A DNA stretch of 64,000 nt from Tistrella bauzanensis (GTDB lineage: Bacteria; Pseudomonadota; Alphaproteobacteria; Tistrellales; Tistrellaceae): positions 1 to 64,000 of the forward strand of contig NZ_BMDZ01000019.1 of assembly GCF_014636235.1 (NCBI RefSeq), read 5' to 3'. How positions within the stretch are numbered: position 1 is the first letter of the stretch; each line of letters starts with the position of its first letter. Shown here in pieces: positions 54,241 to 62,721 of this stretch. Made by a program: the position numbers and the translations under genes. The notes below the pieces were generated by a model. The model did no database searches and had not been told where the DNA came from. It was given only the letters and a program-made list of their open reading frames with translations.

Positions 54241-54788
54241 TGCCCAAAGCACGTGCGAATGCCGACGATCAGGCGCTTGGCCGCCGGCTCCGCCGGCTCA
54301 GGATCCTGCGGGATCTGAGCCAGAGCGATGTTGCCGCCGCGATCGGGGTGTCGTTTCAGCAGGTTCAGAAATACGAACGCGGCGTGAACCGCATGCCTGC
54401 GGTGATGGTGCTGCCGTTGGCCCGCCTGCTGGGCGTGACCGTGGGCCGGCTGCTCGACGAACCGCCAGCCATCTGCCCGTCGGGTGCCACTGGCCAACCC
54501 GGTGCCGTCGATATCGGCCTGGATCACCGCGAACTGGTCGACCTCCAGGCGGCGCTCGCGATTTTCGACGATCGCAATCCTGCTCTGCAACACTATCTGC
54601 GCGCCATTGCGGCCCTGGCACGCGCGATCGCGCTGACCGATATCGACCCGGAAAGTCTTGCCACCGGCGCCGGGCAACCCCTCCGTCAAGCGGTGGCCGG
54701 CGCGAAAACACCGATGAGAACCGGCCCGGTCGCCATGTCCGGCATGGGCACCACCTGGTCGACGATCCCCCAATCCGACAGATCGTAG
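54240..54788 (+). CDS. XRE-family helix-turn-helix regulator
   Basis: A 182-residue protein with an N-terminal HTH of the Cro/C1 type: LGRRLRRLRILRDLSQSDVA, then AAIGVSFQQVQKYERGVNRM (residues 13-52). The rest is an Ala/Asp-rich helical region of unknown role. Such XRE proteins with the SFQQVQKYERG motif are very common in alphaproteobacteria. It overlaps the preceding hydratase stop, and its last 103 bp run antisense to the end of the next gene. Confidence 0.85.
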   Translation: MPKARANADDQALGRRLRRLRILRDLSQSDVAAAIGVSFQQVQKYERGVNRMPAVMVLPLARLLGVTVGRLLDEPPAICPSGATGQPGAVDIGLDHRELVDLQAALAIFDDRNPALQHYLRAIAALARAIALTDIDPESLATGAGQPLRQAVAGAKTPMRTGPVAMSGMGTTWSTIPQSDRS

Positions 54789-55672
54789 TGCGACCCGTGA
54801 ACGGTGCCGGTGCCTTCGGCGAAGGTCATCTTGCGTGAGAGCACATCGGCCTGCCATTCTGGCGCGCTGTGGCTGGCGATGATCCGGGCGAAGGCGCGCC
54901 GACAGTCTATATTGCTGAGCGCAGACACATCCACCGCATGCAATGCCGCCGCTTCGTCGTGACCGATCGAATTCTGGATCGCAACGTCAAACCAGAACGC
55001 CAGATCCAGCAGGGTGATCGCCTTGCCGGGCATATAGGCCTGCACATAGCCCAAAGCCTCGGCGAAATAGGTCTTGAAGGCCTGATCCACCTGCGCGGCC
55101 TTTGCGGCGCCGATCCGGCCGAGATCGGTGAAATACCGGTCCCACGGGCTGATCAGGCCAGTGTTGTTCGACCCGGTCGAAATGGTTCGCGCCCAGTCGA
55201 CGGCCGCCTGCCCGCGCAGGGCCACCGCATGCATGATCGTGTCATGATCAGGTCCGAAGATGCGCGCGATCAGCCCCGGGGCGCGGGCCTCGATATCCTG
55301 AAACACCCGCTCGATCTCACCCGACGACAGGGTGAAGCCCAGAATGCCCCAGGTCAGCCCGCCGCTGTCGAAGGCACCGACCGCGCCGGTGAAATAGGTG
55401 CCTTCGAACGAGGCCGCGATGTTGACCAGCAGATCGAAGGGAATCAGTGGCGGCAGCGCCGAAAGGCTGGCCCATTGCGGCTCATCAAACAGGCCGGGCG
55501 CACCGAAGCCGCATGTCGCCTGCCATGAACACAGGCATTTCAAGCTGTTCGGTCCAAGCCGGCTGTCGACATCCAGCGTGTCGCCGGTGGCGTTCAGAAG
55601 TGTCTGGACGGCATCGACCAGAGGCCCGCTGATCATCACCCGGCCCTGGGTCTGTGTGCTGAAATACATCAC
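54686..55672 (-). CDS. Possible cell-wall hydrolase-like protein (lysozyme/chitosanase-like fold)
   Basis: A 328-residue protein. Residues 15-55 resemble a peptidoglycan-binding module (SGPLVDAVQTLLNATGDTLD, RLGPNSLKCLCSWQA). From about 75 comes IPFDLLVNIAASFEGTYFTG then AFDSGGLTWGILGFTL, a Glu then Asp pattern like lysozyme-superfamily hydrolases (chitosanase-type GITWG). Later parts (WFDVAIQNSIGHDEAAAL) are not recognised. There is no signal peptide. The catalytic call is tentative. It shares 103 bp antisense with the XRE gene. Confidence 0.5.
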   Translation of the reverse strand: MMYFSTQTQGRVMISGPLVDAVQTLLNATGDTLDVDSRLGPNSLKCLCSWQATCGFGAPGLFDEPQWASLSALPPLIPFDLLVNIAASFEGTYFTGAVGAFDSGGLTWGILGFTLSSGEIERVFQDIEARAPGLIARIFGPDHDTIMHAVALRGQAAVDWARTISTGSNNTGLISPWDRYFTDLGRIGAAKAAQVDQAFKTYFAEALGYVQAYMPGKAITLLDLAFWFDVAIQNSIGHDEAAALHAVDVSALSNIDCRRAFARIIASHSAPEWQADVLSRKMTFAEGTGTVHGSHYDLSDWGIVDQVVPMPDMATGPVLIGVFAPATA

Positions 55673-55761
55673 CGCTCATTTCCCGCCTCAGCCAATGGAC
55701 GCACATAGTTTATCGCGACCGGGGGAAGCTCGCCATGGGATATGAGACCATGCGGTGACGA

Positions 55762-56184
55762 TCAGCGCGTCACCGGCTCCTGGGGAGGCAGTACGTCGAG
55801 CACATCACCCGCCGGCGCATCTGGCGCGCCATCGTCGAGGCCCGGCGCCCGGATACGGGCATCGGCATCATAGAATTCCACCCGGTCGCGCGCGTCGGTA
55901 AAACCCAGCACCCGGCGGACCTGTTCGTCGAGCATGTCGGGATCCAGGCTCTGCGGGCGCATCAGCGCCACCTGTCGCTCCAGAATCATGCGTTCATGCT
56001 GTGCTGCATCCAGCTGCTGGTCCAGTTGCGCCAGCTGCTGGCGCATCTGCAGCCAGGCCACCACGCCGCGATCACCCTGCACCGCATGAAACGCGAAATA
56101 GCTGACCAGGCACCCCCAGAAAATCTGGGGTGCGATCTGGCGCAGGCGCCGCGTTATATCCCTCTGCATCGACATGGTCGCCAT
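55762..56184 (-). CDS. FtsB/DivIC-like septum formation initiator protein
   Basis: A 140-residue protein with one N-terminal membrane helix (IFWGCLVSYFAFHAVQGDRG), a coiled coil (RQQLAQLDQQLDAAQHERMI), a short LDPDMLDEQVRRVLGF segment conserved in alphaproteobacterial FtsB-like proteins, and a Pro/Asp-rich tail. FtsB works with FtsL and FtsQ at the divisome. The start is uncertain (ATG at 56184, 56175 or 56169). In relatives this gene lies between eno and pdhA; here it is 3.5 kb from pdhA, separated by the LysR-hydratase group. Confidence 0.8.
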   Translation of the reverse strand: MATMSMQRDITRRLRQIAPQIFWGCLVSYFAFHAVQGDRGVVAWLQMRQQLAQLDQQLDAAQHERMILERQVALMRPQSLDPDMLDEQVRRVLGFTDARDRVEFYDADARIRAPGLDDGAPDAPAGDVLDVLPPQEPVTR

Positions 56185-56390
56185 CGAATCATGCGCGCCC
56201 CGCCCCGTCAATCGCGGCCGCACACGCGGACCCCCGCAGATTGACGTTTATCCGCGCAGTGTGGCACCGGAGCGGCAGCCCGATCGCCCGGATCATGCAC
56301 CGGCCGCGCGCGATGCAGCAAGTTTGTGATCATTTTTTGACCACAAGGGATGGTTTGGGTGTTTTTTGAGCGTATGAAACAGGAGGTGAA

Positions 56391-56406
56391 TGGCATCCCC
56401 TTGGCT
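56391..56406 (+). promoter_or_regulatory. Sigma-54-like promoter of the urt operon
   Basis: TGGCATCCCCTTGGCT: GG and GC separated by ten bases as required for -24/-12 elements (consensus TGGCAC-N5-TTGCA). It lies 144 bases before urtA. The 365-nt gap (56185-56549) also holds TTGTG-N13-CACAA (about 56325-56347), a possible activator site. No perfect NtrC box was seen. Confidence 0.5.
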
Positions 56407-56549
56407 GCCATGCCGCTGCGGCGCGCTGGCGGAAACCGCGGCAACCTGCGGTTCGGGCATTCTGCGGCCGCCACATATCGGTGACTTGGTCCGCTTCTTG
56501 CTGATGGCCCGGGTGGATCGGAACATAAAAGCCCTACCGGAGGCCATCG

Positions 56550-57815
56550 ATGAAACTTATCGTCCGCACCATCGCCAGCGGTATCATTCTCGCCGCAGCG
56601 GCTGCCGGCGCCCATGCTGCCGAGCCGATCAAGGTCGGCGTCCTGCATTCGCTGTCGGGCACCATGGCGATCAGCGAGACCACCCTCAAAGACACCGTGC
56701 TGATGCTGGTGGACGAGGTGAACAAGAATGGCGGCCTGATGGGCCGGCCGCTTGAAGCCGTGGTGGTCGATCCGGCGTCGAACTGGCCGCTCTTCGCCGA
56801 AAAGGCCCGCGAACTGATCGAGAAGGACAAGGTCGACGTCGTGTTCGGCTGCTGGACCTCGGTGTCGCGCAAGTCGGTTCTGCCGGTGTTCGAGGAACTC
56901 GATAGCCTGCTGTTCTATCCTGTGCAGTATGAGGGCGAGGAAAGCTCGCGGAACGTCTTCTACACCGGCGCCGCCCCCAATCAGCAGGCGATCCCGGCCG
57001 TGGAATATCTGATGAGCGCGGATGGCGGCGACGCGAAGCGCTGGGTTCTGCTCGGCACCGACTATGTCTATCCGCGCACGACCAACAAGATCCTGCGCGC
57101 CTTCCTGCACTCCAAGGGCGTCGACGATGCCGACATCATGGAGAGCTATACCCCCTTTGGCCACAGCGACTGGCAGACCATCGTCTCGGACGTGAAGGCT
57201 TTTGCCAGCGCCGGCAAGAAGACGGCGGTGGTGTCGACCATCAATGGCGACGCCAACGTGCCGTTCTACAAGGAGCTGGCCAATCAGGGCATCGATGCGG
57301 CCGAAATTCCGGTCGTCGCCTTCTCGGTGGGTGAAGAAGAACTGGCTGGTCTCGACACTGGCCCGCTGGTCGGCCATCTGGCCGCCTGGAATTATTTCAT
57401 GTCGGTCGAGACCCCTGAGAACGACGCCTTCATCAAGAAGTGGCAGACGTTCATCAAGAGCGACCGCCGCGTCGTGAACGACCCGATGGAGGCCACCTAT
57501 ATCGGCTTCAAGATGTGGACGCAGGCGGTTCTTCAGGCCGGCACCACCGATGTCAGTGCGGTCCGCCAGGCGATGTATGGCCAGACCGTGCCGTCCTTGA
57601 CCGGCACCACCGCGGTGATGAACACCAACCATCACCTGTCGAAGCCGGTGCTGATCGGCGAGATCCAGGGCGACGGCCAGTTCTCGACCGTCTGGAAGAC
57701 CGATGGGCCGATCGTCGGCGATGCCTGGTCGGATTTCATCCCGGAAAGCGCCAAGCTCACTGCCGACTGGACCTATCCCTGGGTCTGCGGCAATTGCGAG
57801 GCGCCGAAGTACTGA
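56550..57815 (+). CDS. urtA: Urea ABC transporter substrate-binding protein
   Basis: A 421-residue periplasmic protein with signal peptide (MKLIVRTIASGIILAAAAAG then AHA). The mature UrtA has EPIKVGVLHSLSGTMAISET, DVVFGCWTSVSRKSVLPVFE, LLFYPVQYEGEESSRNVFYT, GTDYVYPRTTNKILR and C-terminal YPWVCGNC. These residues distinguish UrtA from branched-chain amino acid receptors. It binds urea with high affinity. GGAGG lies near the ATG (ACCGGAGGCCATCG). First gene of urtABCDE. Confidence 0.97.
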   Translation: MKLIVRTIASGIILAAAAAGAHAAEPIKVGVLHSLSGTMAISETTLKDTVLMLVDEVNKNGGLMGRPLEAVVVDPASNWPLFAEKARELIEKDKVDVVFGCWTSVSRKSVLPVFEELDSLLFYPVQYEGEESSRNVFYTGAAPNQQAIPAVEYLMSADGGDAKRWVLLGTDYVYPRTTNKILRAFLHSKGVDDADIMESYTPFGHSDWQTIVSDVKAFASAGKKTAVVSTINGDANVPFYKELANQGIDAAEIPVVAFSVGEEELAGLDTGPLVGHLAAWNYFMSVETPENDAFIKKWQTFIKSDRRVVNDPMEATYIGFKMWTQAVLQAGTTDVSAVRQAMYGQTVPSLTGTTAVMNTNHHLSKPVLIGEIQGDGQFSTVWKTDGPIVGDAWSDFIPESAKLTADWTYPWVCGNCEAPKY

Positions 57816-58058
57816 GACCGGCCCTGATGGATGCCACCCCGGCCCGCGCCGCCCGTGCGCATAGGGCCGGGGTGGATGCGGGGCTCCGGATGCATGCGGA
57901 TGGCAGCGGTCTGCTCTCCCGCCGCAACCCGACATAACCCGGAGCCCCCACCCGGCCGCGCGGCCCTGCTTCAAGCTTTCAGCCAGCAGCATCCAGCCAG
58001 CCGCCAGAAGCCTCTCTCTCAGGTCCGCTGCCACTGCGGACACAGAAGACGAGCCCAG

Positions 58059-59801
58059 ATGTCCGGATTTTCGACTGCTTTTCGCCGGCCGACCGGTATC
58101 CGTGTGATGCTGTTGGCGGCTTTGATGCTCGCCGCGACGACCATGTCCGGCTTCGGTCCTGTTGCCACAGCCCATGCGGCAACAGCACTTGCCCAGACGG
58201 CAACGCCCGCGGCCGGAAACGACGCCTCCGCCGAGGACGCGGCGCTGCGCGACGCGCTGGCCACCCCTGGTGAAGGCTTCGATGGTGCGCTGGCGTTGAT
58301 CCAGGCACTTGCCGCGACCGGTGACGCACGGGCCGCCCGCGCGATCGACGCGCTTCAATCCGGCAATCTCGGCCGGCGCACCAGCGATGGCGCGCTCGTG
58401 ATCGTCGAGGGCCGCGGCGACGCCGCCGTGATGCGCGATCCGGTGACCGGCGACAAACTGGGCGCCGCCGAACGCGGTGCCGTCGACCGCATCCGGGTCA
58501 ACAACCGGGTCCGGGTCGACGCCCGGGCCGCGATGGGCCTGATCGATCTGGGCGCGAAGCTGCCGGAGCGCCGCCGTGCGGCCGCCGAAGCCCTGATCAA
58601 GCTGCCGGAAGCGGCGGCACTGCCGCTGCTCAGCAGGGCGATCGATACCGAAACCGATGGCCGCACCCACGACGCACTGATGAAGGCGCTGGCCGCCGTG
58701 CAGTCGATGCATGCCGACAATCCCGAAGAGCGGCTGGCCGCCATCGACACCCTGGGTGATTTCGCCGATCCGCAGGTTCGAAGCCTTCTGGGGCGGATCG
58801 CTGCCGCGCCGCCGGCCGGTCTGGCGCCTGATGCCGCCGCCGCCGTGCAGGGTGCTGCCGCCGAAGCTCTTGAGCGGGTCGAGGCCAAACTCGAAATGTG
58901 GGCGCTGGTCGGCAATGTCTATCAGGGCCTCAGCCTTGGCTCGGTGCTGGTGCTGGCCGCCGTTGGCCTCGCCATCACCTTCGGCGTGATGGGCGTCATC
59001 AACATGGCGCATGGCGAGATGGTCATGCTGGGCGCCTATACCACCTATCTGGTCCAGCAGGTCATTGCCGCCAATCTGCCGGCGCTGATGCCGGTCTCGC
59101 TGCTGATCGCCCTGCCCGCGGCCTTCCTGGTCTCGGGTGCGGCCGGTTTCGCGATCGAGCGCAGCGTGATCCGCTGGTTGTATGGCCGGCCGCTGGAAAC
59201 CCTGCTTGCCACCTGGGGCGTCAGCCTGATCATTCAGCAGGCGGTGCGCTCGGTCTTCGGCCCGACCAACCGCGAGGTTTCAAGCCCTGAGTGGATGAGT
59301 GGCGCGTTCGAGGTCGCGGGCGGTATCACGCTCACCTACAACCGGCTGTGGATCCTGGCCTTTTCGCTGGTCGTGGTCGGGGGCGTGGCGCTGCTGCTGC
59401 GCAAGACCTCGCTTGGCCTGCATGTCCGCGCGGTCACCCAGAACCGCTCCATGGCCTCGTCGATGGGTATCAAGACCGGGCGGATCGACGCGCTGACTTT
59501 TGCGCTCGGCTCGGGGATCGCCGGCATTGCCGGTGTCGCCCTCAGCCAGATCGACAATGTCAGCCCCAATCTGGGTCAAGGCTACATCATCGACAGCTTC
59601 ATGGTGGTGGTGTTCGGCGGTGTCGGCACGCTGTGGGGCACGCTGGTCGGCGGCTTCACCCTGGGCGTGGTCAACAAGCTGATCGAACCCTTCGCCGGCG
59701 CGGTGCTCGCCAAGATCCTGGTGCTGATCGCCATCATCCTGTTCATCCAGAAGCGGCCGCGCGGGTTGTTCGCGCTCAAGGGCCGCGCGGTGGAGGCCTG
59801 A
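58059..59801 (+). CDS. urtB: Urea ABC transporter permease UrtB
   Basis: A 580-residue protein. The first 290 residues are periplasmic: signal peptide (VMLLAALMLAATTMSGFG) and a helical, HEAT-like extension characteristic of UrtB (VDRIRVNNRVRVDARAAMGL, RAIDTETDGRTHDALMKAL). The LivH-type permease follows with VYQGLSLGSVLVLAAVGLAI, GVINMAHGEMVMLGAY, LLATWGVSLIIQQAVR and YIIDSFMVVVFGGVGTLWGT. The start at 58059 gives the signal peptide; the upstream open frame (57831) lacks a family-like sequence. The gap to urtA is 243 bp. Confidence 0.95.
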   Translation: MSGFSTAFRRPTGIRVMLLAALMLAATTMSGFGPVATAHAATALAQTATPAAGNDASAEDAALRDALATPGEGFDGALALIQALAATGDARAARAIDALQSGNLGRRTSDGALVIVEGRGDAAVMRDPVTGDKLGAAERGAVDRIRVNNRVRVDARAAMGLIDLGAKLPERRRAAAEALIKLPEAAALPLLSRAIDTETDGRTHDALMKALAAVQSMHADNPEERLAAIDTLGDFADPQVRSLLGRIAAAPPAGLAPDAAAAVQGAAAEALERVEAKLEMWALVGNVYQGLSLGSVLVLAAVGLAITFGVMGVINMAHGEMVMLGAYTTYLVQQVIAANLPALMPVSLLIALPAAFLVSGAAGFAIERSVIRWLYGRPLETLLATWGVSLIIQQAVRSVFGPTNREVSSPEWMSGAFEVAGGITLTYNRLWILAFSLVVVGGVALLLRKTSLGLHVRAVTQNRSMASSMGIKTGRIDALTFALGSGIAGIAGVALSQIDNVSPNLGQGYIIDSFMVVVFGGVGTLWGTLVGGFTLGVVNKLIEPFAGAVLAKILVLIAIILFIQKRPRGLFALKGRAVEA

Positions 59802-59805
59802 TCCC

Positions 59806-61155
59806 ATGGCATCGACCACCGACCCCACCCTGCCCGACCCCACCCTGCCCGACCCCACCCTGCCCGACCCCGCCTTGCCCGACCCCACCCTGCCCGACCC
59901 CGCCTTGCCCGACCCCGCCTTGCCTGGTATCACGGCATCCGGCGCCACCGGGCGCACCCGGGCCGGTCGTGGCCTCGCCGCCGGCCCGCGCAAGCCGATC
60001 CTGCTCGCCCTGCTGGGCGATCGCGGCGGCCTGGTCTTCATGTCGCTGATCGCGCTCTCGGCCATCCTGATGCCGGTGTCGGCGCTGGTGCTGCCGGCCG
60101 ATCACCCGCTGGCGATCCCGTCCTATCTGATCTCGCTGTTCGGCAAATATCTCTGCTATGCGCTGCTGGCACTAGCCCTCGATCTGGTCTGGGGCTATTG
60201 CGGCATCCTCAGCCTGGGCCATGGTGCCTTCTTCGCGCTGGGTGGCTATGCCATGGGCATGCACCTGATGCGCGAGATCGGGCCGCGCGGCGTCTATGGC
60301 AACCCGGTCCTGCCCGACTTCATGGTGTTTCTGAACTGGCAGGAACTGCCCTGGTACTGGCTGGGCTTCGACATGGCCTGGTTCGCGATCCTGATGGCGC
60401 TGGTCGTGCCGGGCATCCTGGCTTTCGGGCTCGGCTGGCTGTGCTTCCGGTCACGGGTTACCGGGGTCTATCTCTCGATCATCACCCAGGCCATGACCTA
60501 TGCCCTGCTGCTGGCCTTCTTCCGCAACGATATGGGCTTTGGCGGCAATAACGGCCTGACCGATTTCAAGGATCTGTTCGGCTTCAGCCTTCAGGCGCCC
60601 GAAATGCGGGTGGCGCTGTATTCGGCGACCGCGATCGCGCTGGTGCTGGCCTATGCCCTGTCGCGGATCGTGGTGTCGTCGAAGCTGGGCAAGGTTCTGG
60701 TGTCGATCCGCGACGCCGAAAGCCGGGTGCGGTTCCTGGGCTATCGGGTCGAGCACTTCAAGCTATTCGTCTTCGTGATGTCGGCGATGCTGGCGGGTCT
60801 GGCCGGCGCGCTCTATGTGCCACAGGTCGGCATCATCAACCCGGGTGAATTCGCCCCGGCCAATTCGATCGAGGCGGTAATCTGGGTCGCGGTCGGCGGG
60901 CGCGGCACGTTGTGGGGCGCGGCCCTCGGTGCCATCTCGGTCAACTGGGCCAAAACCTGGTTCACCGGCGCCATGCCTGAATTCTGGCTGTTCGCTCTGG
61001 GCGCTCTGTTCGTGGCCGTCACCCTGTTCCTGCCCAAGGGACTGGTCGGTAAGCTGCCGGCCTTCCCGGAATTCGGTCGCAAATCCCGGTCAGGAAAGTC
61101 GCAGGTCGCGGCACCGGCAGTAACCGGCGATCGGGCGACGGAGGATCGGACATGA
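59806..61155 (+). CDS. urtC: Urea ABC transporter permease UrtC with repeat-bearing N terminus
   Basis: A 449-residue LivM-type permease. Residues 6-40 are seven DPTLP/DPALP pentads encoded by a 15-bp tandem repeat. The permease core then begins near 65 with GGLVFMSLIALSAILMPVSAL. Typical motifs are LALDLVWGYCGILSLGHGAFFALGG (in part), YLSIITQAMTYALLLAFF, GFGGNNGLTDF and IEAVIWVAVGGRGTLWGAAL. It pairs with UrtB. A start at the normal N terminus downstream is possible, which would leave the repeat untranslated; no good ribosome site there was seen. Overlaps urtD (ATGA). Confidence 0.94.
   Translation: MASTTDPTLPDPTLPDPTLPDPALPDPTLPDPALPDPALPGITASGATGRTRAGRGLAAGPRKPILLALLGDRGGLVFMSLIALSAILMPVSALVLPADHPLAIPSYLISLFGKYLCYALLALALDLVWGYCGILSLGHGAFFALGGYAMGMHLMREIGPRGVYGNPVLPDFMVFLNWQELPWYWLGFDMAWFAILMALVVPGILAFGLGWLCFRSRVTGVYLSIITQAMTYALLLAFFRNDMGFGGNNGLTDFKDLFGFSLQAPEMRVALYSATAIALVLAYALSRIVVSSKLGKVLVSIRDAESRVRFLGYRVEHFKLFVFVMSAMLAGLAGALYVPQVGIINPGEFAPANSIEAVIWVAVGGRGTLWGAALGAISVNWAKTWFTGAMPEFWLFALGALFVAVTLFLPKGLVGKLPAFPEFGRKSRSGKSQVAAPAVTGDRATEDRT
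59821..59925 (+). repeat. Seven tandem 15-bp units in urtC
   Basis: Unit GACCCCACCCTGCCC with a variant GACCCCGCCTTGCCC. Order: four copies with the variant fourth, then normal, variant, variant (last base differs). It encodes DPTLP and DPALP pentads. The 15-bp length keeps the reading frame whatever the copy number. Confidence 0.97.
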
Positions 61156-61949
61156 CCGTCCATACCGCAGATCTTCTGACCGATACCGAGGTGAGCGGGC
61201 GGCGGTCACCGCATGGCAGCGCGCTCTATCTCGATGGTGTCTCGGTCAGTTTCGATGGCTTTCGCGCCCTGAACAACCTGTCCCTGGTGGTCGATCACGG
61301 CGAGTTGCGGGCGGTGATCGGCCCAAACGGCGCTGGCAAGACCACGATGATGGACGTGATGACCGGCAAGACCCGGCCCGATACAGGCAAGGTGCTGCTC
61401 GATGGCTGCATTGATCTGACCCGTCTCGACGAGGCGCGGATCGCGACCCTGGGCATCGGCCGCAAATTCCAGAAACCCAGCGTGTTCGAGACCCATACGG
61501 TGATCGACAATCTGGAACTGGCGCTTGCCGGCGACCGGACCCCGTTCGCGGCGCTCAAATTCCGGCGCACGACCGACAAGGCGGCACGGATCGAGGCGGT
61601 TCTGGAAGACATCGCCCTCGCCCATCGCGCCCATGAACCAGCGGGCCGGCTCAGCCACGGCCAGAAGCAGTGGCTGGAGATCGGCATGCTGCTGATGCAG
61701 CAACCCCGGGTGCTGCTGGTCGACGAGCCCGCCGCCGGCATGACCGACAGCGAGACCTCGCAGACCGCCGTGTTGCTGAAGCGGCTGGCGCAGTCGCATG
61801 CGGTGATCGTGGTCGAGCATGATATGGGCTTCGTGCGCGACCTGGACTGCCGGGTGACCGTGCTGCATGAAGGCTCGGTGCTCGCCGAAGGCAGCCTCGA
61901 CCATGTCCAGTCGGATAGCCGGGTCGTGGATGTCTATCTGGGCCGTTGA
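61152..61949 (+). CDS. urtD: Urea ABC transporter ATP-binding protein UrtD
   Basis: A 265-residue LivG-type ATPase: SVSFDGFRALNNLSLVVDHG, Walker A IGPNGAGKTTMMDVMTGKT, KFQKPSVFETHTVIDNLELA, signature GRLSHGQKQWLEIGM, Walker B VLLVDEPAAGMTD. The LSHGQKQWLEIGMLL wording is typical of UrtD. It energises urea import with UrtE. The start overlaps urtC. Confidence 0.96.
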   Translation: MTVHTADLLTDTEVSGRRSPHGSALYLDGVSVSFDGFRALNNLSLVVDHGELRAVIGPNGAGKTTMMDVMTGKTRPDTGKVLLDGCIDLTRLDEARIATLGIGRKFQKPSVFETHTVIDNLELALAGDRTPFAALKFRRTTDKAARIEAVLEDIALAHRAHEPAGRLSHGQKQWLEIGMLLMQQPRVLLVDEPAAGMTDSETSQTAVLLKRLAQSHAVIVVEHDMGFVRDLDCRVTVLHEGSVLAEGSLDHVQSDSRVVDVYLGR

Positions 61950-61958
61950 CGGAGAACC

Positions 61959-62663
61959 GTGATCCAAATGCTCGATGTTCATGCGCTGGATGTGCATTAC
62001 GGCTCGGCCCAGGCGCTCAAGGGCGTTTCGGTCGAGGCCCGTGCCGGTGAGATCACCTGCGTCCTCGGCCGCAACGGCGTTGGCAAGACCACGCTGATGC
62101 GTGCCATCACCGGCCATCTGAAGCCCTCGGCCGGCACCATCAGGCTGGCCGACACCGACCTTGCCGGACGCGCGCCCTTCGACCGTGCCCGCGCCGGTAT
62201 CGGCTTCGTACCCCAGGGTCGCGAAGTTTTTCCGCTCCTCACCGTTGAAGAGAATCTCAAAACCGGCCTCGCCGCCCGGCCGCGCAGCCTGGAACGTCGG
62301 ATCCCCGACGACATCTTCACGCTGTTTCCGGTGCTGAAATCGATGCTCGGCCGGCGCGGCGGCGATCTCTCGGGCGGCCAGCAGCAGCAGTTGGCCATCG
62401 GCCGCGCGCTGGTCACGGCGCCGAAACTGCTGGTGCTGGATGAACCGACCGAAGGCATCCAGCCGTCGATCATCAAGGATATCGGCCGGGTCATCCAGCT
62501 TCTGGCCCGCGAACGGGGGCTTGCGGTTCTGCTGGTCGAGCAGTATTTCGATTTTGCACAGGAACTGGCCGACCGCTTCATCGTGCTCGACCGTGGCGAG
62601 GTCATCGTCTCAGGCGACGGCGCCTCCCTCGACGACGATGTCCGCCGCCACCTGACCGTCTGA
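61959..62663 (+). CDS. urtE: Urea ABC transporter ATP-binding protein UrtE
   Basis: A 234-residue LivF-type ATPase: DVHYGSAQALKGVSVEARAG, Walker A LGRNGVGKTTLMRAITG, GFVPQGREVFPLLTVEENLK, signature GDLSGGQQQQLAIGRAL, Walker B LLVLDEPTEGIQPSII, then LVEQYFDFAQELADRF. It uses a GTG start with GGAG four bases upstream; an ATG at 61968 is the alternative. Nine bp after urtD. Confidence 0.96.
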   Translation: MIQMLDVHALDVHYGSAQALKGVSVEARAGEITCVLGRNGVGKTTLMRAITGHLKPSAGTIRLADTDLAGRAPFDRARAGIGFVPQGREVFPLLTVEENLKTGLAARPRSLERRIPDDIFTLFPVLKSMLGRRGGDLSGGQQQQLAIGRALVTAPKLLVLDEPTEGIQPSIIKDIGRVIQLLARERGLAVLLVEQYFDFAQELADRFIVLDRGEVIVSGDGASLDDDVRRHLTV

Positions 62664-62669
62664 ACCGAG

Positions 62670-62699
62670 CCTCTCTGGCCCAAACCTCTCTAGCCCAAA
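62670..62699 (+). repeat. Tandem 15-bp duplication between urtE and ureD
   Basis: CCTCTCTGGCCCAAA (62670-62684) is followed directly by CCTCTCTAGCCCAAA (62685-62699), one base different. It is outside coding sequence and 23 bases before the ureD start. Confidence 0.9.
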
Positions 62700-62721
62700 C
62701 CATCAAGGACTGACCCCGCCG

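Noticed and set aside
56208..59012. A 934-codon open frame on the minus strand opposite urtA and urtB
   Set aside because: It is antisense to two clearly conserved transport genes and its translation is rich in His, Arg, Gln and Asp without any domain, as expected of a GC-rich mirror frame.
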